NCBI RefSeq assembly: GCF_011420305.2
Contig: NZ_CP061769.1
Location: forward strand, 4,079,001 to 4,143,000
Direction: 5' to 3'
DNA from: Nocardioides ochotonae
Lineage (GTDB): Bacteria; Actinomycetota; Actinomycetes; Propionibacteriales; Nocardioidaceae
Length of the DNA stretch: 64,000 bases
In this document: in pieces, positions 16,517-24,938 of the stretch
Layout of the letters: each line of letters opens with the position of its first letter
How positions within the stretch are numbered: the stretch's first letter is position 1
Notes under the pieces: model-generated
Database searches by the model: none
What the model saw: only the letters and a program-made list of their open reading frames with translations
Told to the model about the DNA's origin: nothing
Program-made: the position numbers and the translations under genes

Positions 16517-17083
16517 TCACGCGCGGTAGCGCCGCCCGGAGCGCCACGGACGCACGATCGGCGCGAGCGCCAGCCCGAGCAGCCCGCCGAGCACGGCACC
16601 GGTGGCGTTGTCCACCATGTCGGTGACGTCGCAGGCGCGGTCCAGCCGGGCGAGCTCGAGCTGGACGATCTCGATGGCCACGGAGTAGGCGCCGAGCGCG
16701 ACCAGGCCGACCGGCACCGTGAGCACCATCAGCCGTGGCCAACGGGCCAGCACCAGCACCAGCAGCGCCCCCGCCGGGACGAACACCAGCGCGTTGAGCA
16801 GCCGCTGCCCGCCCGAGAAGATCCAGAACCCCGCGGGCGCCGGGCCGCCGACGTCCCACGAGCAGGTCTCGCTGCGGGTCTCGGCCGGCACGATCCCCGG
16901 GGCCGAGTCGGCCGGGAGCAGCGTCACGCAGGCGATCACCGCCAGCGACCAGCACAGCCCGCCGACCAGCACCGCCCAGCGGGTACCGGCGAAGGGGCGC
17001 AGCGCGGCGACCAGGCCCAGGCAGACCAGGCCCGCGAGCACGACGCCGAGCAGCATCACCTCGACCCCACCGACCGGGAACAT
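16517..17083 (-). CDS. VanZ family membrane protein
   Basis: 188 residues with about five hydrophobic segments. NALVFVPAGALL, IEIVQ and the DMVDNATGAVLGGLLG end match the VanZ-like family (N-x-x-x-F-x-P, E-x-x-Q and D-x-x-x-N motifs). VanZ confers low-level teicoplanin resistance, but most homologues have no known role. The start is supported by TACCGT 7 nt upstream. It is divergent from the GntR regulator, with only 44 nt between the starts, so both promoters overlap. Confidence 0.8.
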   Translation of the reverse strand: MFPVGGVEVMLLGVVLAGLVCLGLVAALRPFAGTRWAVLVGGLCWSLAVIACVTLLPADSAPGIVPAETRSETCSWDVGGPAPAGFWIFSGGQRLLNALVFVPAGALLVLVLARWPRLMVLTVPVGLVALGAYSVAIEIVQLELARLDRACDVTDMVDNATGAVLGGLLGLALAPIVRPWRSGRRYRA

Positions 17084-17090
17084 GGCGCCG

Positions 17091-17121
17091 ACGGTAGTGG
17101 GCGTGGTCGGTGGGCAAGAAT
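17091..17121. promoter_or_regulatory. Divergent leaderless-type promoters, VanZ and GntR genes
   Basis: TACCGT (17091-17096, minus strand) is 7 nt from the VanZ ATG and AAGAAT (17116-17121, plus strand) is 6 nt from the GntR ATG. The regulator could control both directions from this 44 nt gap; no clear GntR palindrome was found in it. Confidence 0.4.
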
Positions 17122-17127
17122 GGGGCC

Positions 17128-17820
17128 ATGTCCGATCCGGCCGCCGCCTCCGCCGGGACGCTGCGCCTGGAGTCCGCCACCGCCGTGGACCGCGCAGCCC
17201 AGGAGCTGCGACGCGCGGTGTTCGACGGCGAGCTCGAGTCGGGCACGCCGCTGCGCGAGGTCGCGCTCGCCGCCTCCCTCGGGGTCTCGCGCCCCACCGT
17301 GCGCGAGGCGCTCACCCTGCTGGTCGCCGAGGGGCTGGCCACCCGCGAGCCGCACCGCGGCGTCAGCGTCGCCACCCCGGAGGCCGCCTCGGTCCGGGAC
17401 ATATGCGCGGCCCGCTGGGTGCTGGAGAGCGCGGGCGTCCGCGCCTGGCCACAGGCCGACGACGCTCTGCGCCGCCGGGTCCGCACCACGCTGGAGGACT
17501 ACACCACCGCCGTGCACGCCGGGGGCAGCTACCAGGAGCTCAACGAGCGGCACCTGGCCTTCCACCTCTGCCTGGTCGCCCTCGCCGGCAGCCCGCGCCT
17601 GGTGCAGATGGCCGAGCAGCTGGTCACCGAGCTCAAGCTGGCCCTCGCGCAGGTGGAGCGGCTGCGGCGCAACGCCCACGACGAGGCCGACCACCACGCC
17701 CGGCTGGTGCTGCTGCTGGAGTCCGGCGACGTCGACGCCGCCCACGAGTTCCTGCGCGCGCACCTCGCCGGCGCGGCCGACGAGATCATCACCGCCCTGG
17801 CCCTCGAGCCCGAGGCCTGA
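17128..17820 (+). CDS. GntR family transcriptional regulator, FCD (FadR) type
   Basis: 230 residues. An N-terminal winged helix (about 15-80: LRRAVFDGELESGTPLREVALAASLGVSRPTVREALTLLVAEGLATR) is followed by an all-helical FCD ligand domain. Metal/ligand residues of the FCD class are visible in YQELNERHLAFHLCLVALAGSPRL and HDEADHHARLVLLLESGD. The ligand is unknown. The operator is probably in the shared 44 nt gap with the VanZ gene. The ATG has AAGAAT 6 nt upstream. Confidence 0.87.
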   Translation: MSDPAAASAGTLRLESATAVDRAAQELRRAVFDGELESGTPLREVALAASLGVSRPTVREALTLLVAEGLATREPHRGVSVATPEAASVRDICAARWVLESAGVRAWPQADDALRRRVRTTLEDYTTAVHAGGSYQELNERHLAFHLCLVALAGSPRLVQMAEQLVTELKLALAQVERLRRNAHDEADHHARLVLLLESGDVDAAHEFLRAHLAGAADEIITALALEPEA

Positions 17821-17889
17821 CCCCAGCGAGACCCGGCGAGACCCGCGAGACGCGCCGGGAGCGGGGAGCCCGCCTGCCACAATCGGGCC

Positions 17890-18282
17890 ATGACACGCTT
17901 CTTGACCTGGTTGGTCACCAACGCCCTGGCCGTGGCGGCCGCCGCCTGGCTGATCAAGGGGATCAGCTTCGCCGGCCCCACCTCGGGGCGCGCGGAGCTC
18001 GAGGAGAAGATCCTCCCGGTCCTCGGGGTGGCGCTGATCCTCGGGGTGATCACGTCGTTCGTGAAGCCGCTGCTCCAGCTGTTGTCGTTCCCGCTGATCA
18101 TCCTGACTCTCGGGATCTTCCTGCTCGTCATCAACGCGGCGATGCTGATGCTGACCGGCTGGGTCGCCGAGCACTTCGACCTCGGCTTCGAGGTCGACGG
18201 CTTCTGGTCGGCCGTCGGCGGCGCGATCGTGATCACGATCGTGACCTGGATCGTCGACGCCATGATCGGCGTCGATGACTGA
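17890..18282 (+). CDS. Phage-holin-like family membrane protein (PF04020 type)
   Basis: 130 residues with four hydrophobic segments (FLTWLVTNALAVAAAAWLI; VLGVALILGVITSFVKPLL; LIILTLGIFLLVINAAMLML; AVGGAIVITIVTWIVDAMI). The KPLLQLLSFPLIILTLGIF core is diagnostic of the small family called phage holin 4-2 or YvlD. These are chromosomal proteins and a real holin function is unproven. CACAAT (17878-17883) lies 6 nt before the ATG. Its 3' end overlaps the start of the phosphatase gene by 8 nt. Confidence 0.85.
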   Translation: MTRFLTWLVTNALAVAAAAWLIKGISFAGPTSGRAELEEKILPVLGVALILGVITSFVKPLLQLLSFPLIILTLGIFLLVINAAMLMLTGWVAEHFDLGFEVDGFWSAVGGAIVITIVTWIVDAMIGVDD

Positions 18283-18817
18283 GCCCGTGACCGGACCCGC
18301 CGACCGATCCGCGCTGCCCGCGCTCCCCCCGCCCAGGACCCCCGGGCGCTACGCGATCGCCCTGGTCTGCCTGGGCAACATCTGCCGCTCGCCGATGGCC
18401 GACGTGGTCCTCACGGCGCGCATCGCCGAGGCCGGGCTCGCCGACCGCGTCGAGGTGTCCAGCTGCGGCACCGGCGGCTGGCACGTCGGGGAGCCGATGG
18501 ACCGCCGCGCCGCTGCCACGCTGCGTGCCGTCGGCCTCGACCCGAGCCGGCACCGGGCCCGGCAGTGGGACGAGGGCTGGCGCGCGCGCAACGACCTGGT
18601 GCTGGCGATGGACCCGGACAACCTGGCCGGCGTGGGCGGGCGCAGCGAGCGGGTGCGGCTGTTCCGCGACTTCGATCCGGTCGACCCCGGCGGGGAGGTA
18701 CCGGACCCCTACTACGGTGGGGACGACGGCTTCGAGGAGGTGCTCGCGATGGTGGAACGTACGTCGGCCGCGCTCGTCGCGGCGCTGCGCGAGATCCTCG
18801 GCCCGCCGACGCCATGA
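18275..18817 (+). CDS. Low-molecular-weight protein-tyrosine-phosphatase family, probable ribulosamine-5-phosphatase type
   Basis: 180 residues. The P-loop CLGNICRSP gives nucleophile Cys32 and Arg38 (CX5R), and VPDPYYGG holds the general-acid Asp. The stop overlaps the fructosamine-kinase start as ATGA. In bacteria this pairing has been linked to repair of ribulosamines: the phosphatase makes the kinase substrate by removing a 5-phosphate from protein-bound ribulosamine or erythrulosamine. So it may not be a tyrosine phosphatase in vivo. The N-terminal 24 residues are a low-complexity extension; a later start is possible. Confidence 0.88.
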   Translation: MTEPVTGPADRSALPALPPPRTPGRYAIALVCLGNICRSPMADVVLTARIAEAGLADRVEVSSCGTGGWHVGEPMDRRAAATLRAVGLDPSRHRARQWDEGWRARNDLVLAMDPDNLAGVGGRSERVRLFRDFDPVDPGGEVPDPYYGGDDGFEEVLAMVERTSAALVAALREILGPPTP

Positions 18818-19686
18818 CCCGGCAGCCCCTGGTCGCCCGTCACGCCGAGAAGCTCCTCGGCGCGGCGGTCGTGGCCACGGCGCCGGTGGCGGGTGGCGAC
18901 ATCTGCACCGCCACCAAGCTGCGGCTCAGCGACGGCACCACCGCGCTGGTCAAGACCCTCCCGCACGCGCCGGAGGGGTTCTTCCCCTCCGAGGCCCGCG
19001 GCCTGCGCTGGCTGCGGGAGGTGGAGGGCGGCGTCCCGGTCCCCGACGTGCTCGGCGTCGACGAGGAGTGCCTGGTGCTGCGCTGGGTCGAGCCCGGACG
19101 CAGCACCATCGATGCGGCGGCTGCCTTCGGGCGCGCCCTGGCCACCACCCACGATGCCGGCGCCCCGGCGTACGGCGCCCCGCCGGGCAGCGGCGACGAG
19201 GCGTTCATCGGCAAGCTGCCGCTGCCCCAGCGCCCGGCGCCGTCCTGGGCGGAGTTCTACGCGGTGCGCCGGGTGCTGCCCTACCTCAAGGTGGCGCGCG
19301 ACCGGGCGGCGGTCAGCGGCAGCGAGGCCGACGTGATCGAGCGGCTGGTGGGCAGGCTGCCCACGCTCGTGGTCGAGGAGCCGCCCTCCCGCCTGCACGG
19401 CGACCTGTGGAACGGCAACGTCCTGTGGGGGGCCGACGGGCGGGTGAGCGTCGTCGACCCCGCGGCGTACGGCGGGCACCGCGAGGTGGACCTGGCGATG
19501 CTGGCGCTGTTCGGGCTGCCCCACCTCGCGCGGGTCCTCGACGCCTACGAGGAGGTGCACCCGCTCGCGGAGGGCTGGCGCGACCGGGTCGCGCTGCACC
19601 AGATCTTCCCGCTGCTGGTGCACGCCTGCCTGTTCGGCAGCGGCTACGGCGCCCGAGCCGCGCAGGCCGCCGCGGCGTACCTCTGA
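18814..19686 (+). CDS. Fructosamine/ketosamine-3-kinase family protein
   Basis: 290 residues, protein-kinase-like fold. Phosphorylates the 3-hydroxyl of sugar amines on glycated proteins or amino compounds so that they fall apart. Nucleotide-binding [18 protein letters not shown] with the Lys, catalytic [12 protein letters not shown] and metal-binding [16 protein letters not shown] are all present. Bacterial members prefer ribulosamines and erythrulosamines. Starts at ATG 18814 within the phosphatase stop, so the two are translated together. Confidence 0.88.
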   Translation: MTRQPLVARHAEKLLGAAVVATAPVAGGDICTATKLRLSDGTTALVKTLPHAPEGFFPSEARGLRWLREVEGGVPVPDVLGVDEECLVLRWVEPGRSTIDAAAAFGRALATTHDAGAPAYGAPPGSGDEAFIGKLPLPQRPAPSWAEFYAVRRVLPYLKVARDRAAVSGSEADVIERLVGRLPTLVVEEPPSRLHGDLWNGNVLWGADGRVSVVDPAAYGGHREVDLAMLALFGLPHLARVLDAYEEVHPLAEGWRDRVALHQIFPLLVHACLFGSGYGARAAQAAAAYL

Positions 19687-19756
19687 GGCGACCCACGACC
19701 GGGGCCGGGCGTCCCTTCTCAGACACGGCTCAGCCAGGACTGGCAGCATGGGAGGG

Positions 19757-20452
19757 GTGAGCGCCCAGAGCCTGCCCCGTGTCCTCGTCGTCGACGACGA
19801 CAAGGCGGTGCGCGAGTCGCTGCGCCGCTCGCTGGAGTTCAACGGCTACGACGTGCGCCTCGCCGCCGACGGCGCCGAGGCCCTCGCCCAGATCGGCGCG
19901 GCCGCCCCGGACGTCGTGGTGATGGACGTGATGATGCCGCGCCTCGACGGTCTGGAGACCACCCGCGCGCTGCGCGCCGCCGGCCACGACGTCCCGATCC
20001 TGGTGCTCACCGCCCGCGACGCCGTGGGCGACCGGGTGGCCGGTCTCGACGCCGGCGCCGACGACTACCTGACCAAGCCGTTCGCGCTGCCCGAGCTGCT
20101 CGCCCGGCTGCGCGCGCTGCTGCGCCGCGCGGTCGTGCAGGAGGACGACGAGGAGATCCTCTCCTTCGCCGACCTCACGATGGACGTCGGCGCGCGCGAG
20201 GTACGCCGCGGGGACCGGCTGATCGAGCTGACCCGCACCGAGTTCACCCTGCTGGAGATGTTCCTGCGCCGCCCGCGCCGGGTGCTGGAGCGCAGCTTCA
20301 TCCTCGAGGAGGTCTGGGGCTACGACTTCCCCACGACCGCGAACTCCCTCGAGGTCTACGTCGGCTACCTGCGGCGCAAGACCGAGGCCGCCGGCGAGCC
20401 GCGGCTGCTGCACACCGTGCGCGGGGTCGGCTACGTCCTGAAGGAAGCATGA
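19757..20452 (+). CDS. Response regulator, OmpR/PhoB family (MprA-like)
   Basis: 231 residues. The receiver domain (about 8-120) has the acidic pair in VVDDD, phospho-acceptor Asp57 (VVMDVMMP), and Lys in [10 protein letters not shown]. The C-terminal winged helix (about 135-231) has [34 protein letters not shown] 19757 is preferred over ATG 19748 because CAGCAT (19744-19749) then lies 7 nt upstream. The stop overlaps the kinase ATG as ATGA. Sequence is closest in style to mycobacterial MprA, the envelope-stress regulator. Confidence 0.9.
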   Translation: MSAQSLPRVLVVDDDKAVRESLRRSLEFNGYDVRLAADGAEALAQIGAAAPDVVVMDVMMPRLDGLETTRALRAAGHDVPILVLTARDAVGDRVAGLDAGADDYLTKPFALPELLARLRALLRRAVVQEDDEEILSFADLTMDVGAREVRRGDRLIELTRTEFTLLEMFLRRPRRVLERSFILEEVWGYDFPTTANSLEVYVGYLRRKTEAAGEPRLLHTVRGVGYVLKEA

Positions 20453-21969
20453 GCGCCCCCGAGACCACCCCCCGCGAGGACCGTCGCTGGCACTACCGCC
20501 GCTCCCTGGCCAGCCGCGTCACCCTGCTCACCACGATCGCCGTCGGCCTCGCGGTCGCGTTCGTCGCGCTCGGCGCCTACGTCACGGTCCGCATGCAGAT
20601 GCAGTCGACGCTCGACCAGTCGCTGGTCGAGCGGGCGCGCAGCACCGCCGCCGCCCCGACCCTCACCTTCACCTCCGGCGAGGAGGTCCCCGCGTGGGCG
20701 CTCGTCGCCACCGACGTGCGGATCGCGCTGGTCAACGCAGCCGGCAACACCAACCCCAAGATCCTGGCCGAGGAGACGCTGCGCCCCGGTGAGCCGGAGA
20801 TCGCCGTCGCCCGCGGCGAGGAGAAGACCAGCATCCGCACCGTGCGCGCCGACGGCGAGGCCTTCCGGATGGTGGCGGTCAACTACGGCGACGGCGTCGC
20901 CCTGGTGCTGGCCCAGTCCCTGGAGTCCCAGCAGCAGGTGCTGTCCCGGCTGGGCGTGGTGATGCTGCTGTTCGGCGGCGCCGGCGTGATCGCGGCCAGC
21001 ATGGCCGGCTGGATGGTCGCGGTGAACGGCCTGCGCCCGGTGCGGCTGCTGACCTCCCGGGTGGAGCGCATCGCGCGCACCGAGGACCTCACCCCGATCC
21101 CCGTCGAGGGCGCCGACGAGGTGGCCCGGCTGGCCACGGCGTTCAACCAGATGCTGCGCGCGGTCTCGGCCTCCCGCGACCTCCAGCGCCAGCTGGTCGC
21201 CGACGCCGGGCACGAGCTGCGCACCCCGCTCACCTCGATGCGGACCAACATCGACCTGCTCGCCCAGGCCGACGCCGCCGGCACCACGCTGCCCCCGGGC
21301 GCGCGTGCGGAGCTGATGGCCGACGTACGCGCCCAGATGGAGGAGCTCACCACCCTCATCGGCGACCTCGTCGAGCTCGCCCGCGACGAGCCGATGCAGT
21401 ACGTGGTGGAGACAGTCGACCTGGTCGACGTCCTCGACCACGCGATCGCGCGGGTGCGCCGACGCGCCCCCAGCGTGGCCTTCGAGGTCGACGCGACCCC
21501 GTGGTACGTCGTGGGCGAGGCCGCCGGGCTGGAGCGTGCGGTGACCAACCTGCTCGACAACGCCGCGAAGTGGAGCCCGCCGGACGGCACCGTGCGGATC
21601 ACTCTCGAGCGCGGCACCCTGACCGTCGACGACGAGGGTCCCGGCATCGACGAGGTGGACCTCCCGCACGTCTTCGAGCGGTTCTACCGCTCCGAGGAGT
21701 CCCGCTCGATGCCCGGCTCCGGTCTCGGGCTCTCCATCGTGCGCCAGATCGCCAGCCGGCACTCCGGCTCCGTCAGCGCCGACCGCTCGCCGGCCGGCGG
21801 GGCCCGGCTGCGCCTGTCGCTGCCCGGCAACCCGACGCCGCCGCCCCCGACCCCTCCCCCGGCCCCGCCCCAGACCCCGCCGGCCGAGCCGGTCACCGAC
21901 GACGACGTCGAGACCACCCCCTCCGGCACGCCCCTGTCCACCAGCACCACCCAGGAGAACCCCCGTTGA
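20449..21969 (+). CDS. Sensor histidine kinase (MprB-like)
   Basis: 506 residues. Membrane helix 1 (about 22-45), an extracytoplasmic sensor of about 120 residues, helix 2 (about 168-190), HAMP, then a HisKA domain with phosphorylated His255 in [16 protein letters not shown]. The ATPase domain has N, G1 and G2 boxes ([35 protein letters not shown]). An unusual proline-rich tail of about 45 residues follows the kinase core. Translationally coupled to its regulator before it and to the lipoprotein after it (TTGA overlap). Confidence 0.9.
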   Translation: MSAPETTPREDRRWHYRRSLASRVTLLTTIAVGLAVAFVALGAYVTVRMQMQSTLDQSLVERARSTAAAPTLTFTSGEEVPAWALVATDVRIALVNAAGNTNPKILAEETLRPGEPEIAVARGEEKTSIRTVRADGEAFRMVAVNYGDGVALVLAQSLESQQQVLSRLGVVMLLFGGAGVIAASMAGWMVAVNGLRPVRLLTSRVERIARTEDLTPIPVEGADEVARLATAFNQMLRAVSASRDLQRQLVADAGHELRTPLTSMRTNIDLLAQADAAGTTLPPGARAELMADVRAQMEELTTLIGDLVELARDEPMQYVVETVDLVDVLDHAIARVRRRAPSVAFEVDATPWYVVGEAAGLERAVTNLLDNAAKWSPPDGTVRITLERGTLTVDDEGPGIDEVDLPHVFERFYRSEESRSMPGSGLGLSIVRQIASRHSGSVSADRSPAGGARLRLSLPGNPTPPPPTPPPAPPQTPPAEPVTDDDVETTPSGTPLSTSTTQENPR

Positions 21970-22562
21970 GCCGTCGCTCGCTTGCCTCCGCCGCCGTCCT
22001 CGTCGCGTCCCTGGGAGCGCTGAGCGCCTGCAGCGGGGACGACCCCGGGCCCGAGAGTGCGCCGGACGTCGCCGCCGCCCACGGCGGGTCCGAGCCCGAG
22101 GCGTCCGACTCGGCGCAGCCGGAGGCCTGGAACCCGTGCGACGGGCTGCGGGTGGACCGGCTCGCCGCCGTGCTCGGCACCGGTCTCGAGCCGGACCGCG
22201 GCACCGAGGCGGCGCCGCGCTGCGCGCTGGTACCCACCGAGGAGGGCGGGCCGGTGCTGGACGCCAACTACATGGTGTTCGCCGACGGCCTGGACGCCGC
22301 CTGGGAGACCATGGGCGCGCCCGAGGACGGCGACATCAGCGCACCCGACATCCCGGGCGCCGACGCCGCCCGGCTGGTGGTCGCGACCGACAAGGAGGGC
22401 GTCGCCGCGACCGGCTTCGTGCAGAACGGCAGCCTGATCCACGTCGTGAACGCCGCCGACACCGCGCCGTACGACCGGGCGGCGCTCGTCGAGGGGGTCA
22501 CCACCGCGATGACCCAGCTGTCGAACGCCAGCGCACGCGCCGAGAAGCTGCAGGCACCATGA
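21966..22562 (+). CDS. Lipoprotein, DUF3558-like, linked to the two-component system
   Basis: 198 residues. Begins at TTG 21966 within the kinase stop codon, with an AGGAG Shine-Dalgarno 8 nt upstream. The signal peptide ends in LGALSAC (Cys22), then a Ser/Glu-rich linker, then a compact domain beginning WNPCDGLRVDRLAAVLG with further cysteine in PRCALVP, a layout common in DUF3558-type actinobacterial lipoproteins. Might provide an envelope input to the kinase; that is inference from position only. Confidence 0.7.
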   Translation: MSRRSLASAAVLVASLGALSACSGDDPGPESAPDVAAAHGGSEPEASDSAQPEAWNPCDGLRVDRLAAVLGTGLEPDRGTEAAPRCALVPTEEGGPVLDANYMVFADGLDAAWETMGAPEDGDISAPDIPGADAARLVVATDKEGVAATGFVQNGSLIHVVNAADTAPYDRAALVEGVTTAMTQLSNASARAEKLQAP

Positions 22563-23485
22563 GTCCCGTGACTGCCGCCTCCGAGTTCCCAGACTCCCCC
22601 GACTCCCCCGACTCCCCCGACTCCTCTGGCCTCGGCTACTACCGCCTCGACCCCGGCACCGGCGAGCTGCTCGCCACCGACCTCGCCGCCAGCATGTGGG
22701 GCGAGAACCACCTGCACGGCGTCGCGGTGAGCGGGGCGATGGCGCGGGCGCTGGAGCAGCGGGTGGCCGAGCTGGGCCGGGCGGACCTGCGTCCGGCCCG
22801 CTACACCGTGGACCTGTTCCGCCCGGCCACGATGGACCCGTGCGTGGTGCGCACCGAGGTGGTGCGCGAGGGCAACCGGCTGTGCCTGGTCGACGCGACG
22901 TACCTCCAGGGCGACGTCGCGGTGGCCCGCGCCAGCGGGCTGTTCCTGCGGGCCACCGGCAGCACCGCCGGCGAGACCTGGGCACCCGGCCCGGAGAGCG
23001 ACCTGGTGCCGCCGCCGCTCGACCTCGCCCCGGTCACCACCGAGGCGCACGTGCCGTTCATCCACAGCGACGCCGTGGGCTGGTCGCAGGACTTCACCCA
23101 GCACCAGAACGCCGGGCGCAAGCAGTACTGGAGCACCGGGCCTTCGATCGTGGCCGGCGAGGCGCCGACGCCGTTCCAGGCGGTCGCCTCGATCGCCGAC
23201 GGCGCCAGCCTGGTCACCAACTGGGGCAGCAACGGCGTGGAGCACATCAACACCGACATCACGCTGGTCCTGGCCCGCGAGCCCGACGGCGTCTCGATCG
23301 GCCTGGCCGCCACCGACCGCCGCGAGGACGACGGCATCGCGGTCGGGACGGCGGCGGTCTTCGACCGCACCGGACGTCTGGGCACGGTCGTGGTCAGCGC
23401 GCTGGCCAACGCCAAGCGGGTGGTCGACTTCGCCCGGGTGGAGTACGCCGAGGACGGCACCCGGCGCGCCTCGCCGGGGGCCTGA
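22559..23485 (+). CDS. Acyl-CoA thioesterase domain protein (double hotdog)
   Basis: 308 residues. Two hotdog halves in the TesB-like arrangement: WGENHLHGVAVSGAMARALEQ with RYTVDLFRPATM in the first, and GASLVTNWGSNGVEHINTDITLVLAREPDG in the second. Hydrolysis of an acyl-CoA is likely, but the substrate is unknown. Starts in the lipoprotein stop (ATGA). The N-terminus contains a run of PDS triplets encoded by a 9 bp tandem repeat. GTG 22568 is an alternative start just before that run. Last gene of the unit. Confidence 0.78.
   Translation: MSPVTAASEFPDSPDSPDSPDSSGLGYYRLDPGTGELLATDLAASMWGENHLHGVAVSGAMARALEQRVAELGRADLRPARYTVDLFRPATMDPCVVRTEVVREGNRLCLVDATYLQGDVAVARASGLFLRATGSTAGETWAPGPESDLVPPPLDLAPVTTEAHVPFIHSDAVGWSQDFTQHQNAGRKQYWSTGPSIVAGEAPTPFQAVASIADGASLVTNWGSNGVEHINTDITLVLAREPDGVSIGLAATDRREDDGIAVGTAAVFDRTGRLGTVVVSALANAKRVVDFARVEYAEDGTRRASPGA
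22592..22627 (+). repeat. 9 bp tandem repeat in the thioesterase gene
   Basis: Three exact copies of GACTCCCCC followed by the diverged GACTCCTCT, encoding DSP DSP DSP DSS. Unit length is a multiple of three, so copy-number change alters protein length but not frame. Confidence 0.8.
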
Positions 23486-23494
23486 GCGCGGCCC

Positions 23495-24928
23495 TCAGGT
23501 CCTGGTCTCGCGCCAGCCCCGCTCGAACGGCAGCCGCCAGGCGTGCGGGTTGACCAGCTGGTGGATGGCGTTGGGGCCCCAGCTGCCCGGTGGGTAGGCG
23601 CGCACCGGCGGCGGGTTGTCCAGCAGCGGGACCGACTTCTCCCACAGCGTCTCGATGCCGGCGGCGGTGGTGAACAGCGTGTGGTCGCCGCGGATCGCGT
23701 CGTGGATGAGCCGCTCGTAGGCCTCCAGCACCGACTCCGAGCCCAGCGTCTCGTGGGTCGCGAACTGCATCGAGACCTTCTCCAGCGTCATCCCCGGCCC
23801 CGGGCGCTTGCCGTAGAACGACAGCGACATCCGCGACTGGTCGGCGAGGTCGAAGGTCAGGTGGTCGGGGCCCTGGGTGCCCGCCTTGGAGCCCGCCGGG
23901 AACATCGACAGCGGCGGCTCCTTGAAGGCGATCGAGATGATCCGCGCGCCCTCCGCGAGCTTCTTGCCGGTGCGCAGGTAGAACGGCACCCCGGCCCAGC
24001 GCCAGTTGTCGATCTCGACCTTGAGCGCGATGAAGGTCTCGGTGTCGGAGTAGTCGGAGACGTCCTCCTTGCCGCGGTAGCCGACGTACTGACCGCGCAC
24101 GACGTTGCCGGGCTCGATGGGGCGCATCGAGCGGAACACCTTGAGCTTCTCGTCGCTGATCGGCCCCGGCTCCAGCGACGTCGGCGGCTCCATCGCCATG
24201 AACGCCAGGACCTGCATCAGGTGGGTGACCACCATGTCGCGGTAGGCGCCGGTCGACTCGTAGAAGCGGGTGCGGCCCTCGAGGCCCAGGGTCTCGGGGA
24301 CGTCGATCTGCACGTGGTCGATGAAGTTGCGGTTCCAGATCGGCTCGAAGAGCCCGTTGGCGAACCGGAAGGCCAGGATGTTCTGCGCCGCCTCCTTGCC
24401 GAGGAAGTGGTCGATGCGGAAGATCTGGTGCTCCTCGAAGACCTCGTGCAGGCGCGCGTTGAGCCGCTGCGCGGAGGGCAGGTCGGTGCCGAACGGCTTC
24501 TCCATGATGATCCGCGAGCGCTCGACGAGGCCGGCCTCGTCGAGCATGTGCACGACGTCCAGCGCGGCCTTCGGGGGCACCGAGAGGTAGTGCAGGCGCC
24601 CGACGTAGGGCTCCGGCGGGAACTGCTGCTCCGCGGCCTCGACGGCGGCGGCCAGCGCCTGCGGACCCGCACCGGTCGGCACGTAGCTCAGCATCCGCGC
24701 GAACGGCGCCCACATCTCCTCGCTCAGCCCGCCCTTGCCGAACTCCAGGCAGGCGTCGTGGGCGAGCTTCACGAACTGCTCGTCGTCGAGCTCCTCCAGC
24801 GAGGTGCCGACGATCCGCGCGTCGGAGAGCAGGCCGGCCCGGTGCAGCCGCAGCAGCCCGGGCAGCAGCTTGCGCCGTGCGAGGTCACCGGTCGCGCCGA
24901 ACAGGACGATCACCACGGGCCGTTCCAT
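23495..24928 (-). CDS. zwf: Glucose-6-phosphate dehydrogenase
   Basis: 477 residues. Oxidises glucose 6-phosphate to 6-phosphogluconolactone in the oxidative pentose phosphate pathway, reducing NADP+. The coenzyme motif FGATGDLARRKL is at the N-terminus, and the active-site signature FRIDHFLGKE has the catalytic His. The full typical length is present. No opcA, tal or tkt genes adjoin it, unlike the common actinobacterial cluster; this may be a second zwf paralogue. The ATG has TAGGCT 7 nt upstream on the minus strand. It follows the pabB gene end to end, with separate promoters likely. Confidence 0.93.
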   Translation of the reverse strand: MERPVVIVLFGATGDLARRKLLPGLLRLHRAGLLSDARIVGTSLEELDDEQFVKLAHDACLEFGKGGLSEEMWAPFARMLSYVPTGAGPQALAAAVEAAEQQFPPEPYVGRLHYLSVPPKAALDVVHMLDEAGLVERSRIIMEKPFGTDLPSAQRLNARLHEVFEEHQIFRIDHFLGKEAAQNILAFRFANGLFEPIWNRNFIDHVQIDVPETLGLEGRTRFYESTGAYRDMVVTHLMQVLAFMAMEPPTSLEPGPISDEKLKVFRSMRPIEPGNVVRGQYVGYRGKEDVSDYSDTETFIALKVEIDNWRWAGVPFYLRTGKKLAEGARIISIAFKEPPLSMFPAGSKAGTQGPDHLTFDLADQSRMSLSFYGKRPGPGMTLEKVSMQFATHETLGSESVLEAYERLIHDAIRGDHTLFTTAAGIETLWEKSVPLLDNPPPVRAYPPGSWGPNAIHQLVNPHAWRLPFERGWRETRT

Positions 24929-24938
24929 GCCTCCGAGC

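Noticed and set aside
17890..18282. Prophage remnant suggested by the holin-like protein
   Set aside because: PF04020-type proteins are chromosomal in many bacteria and no phage genes are nearby.
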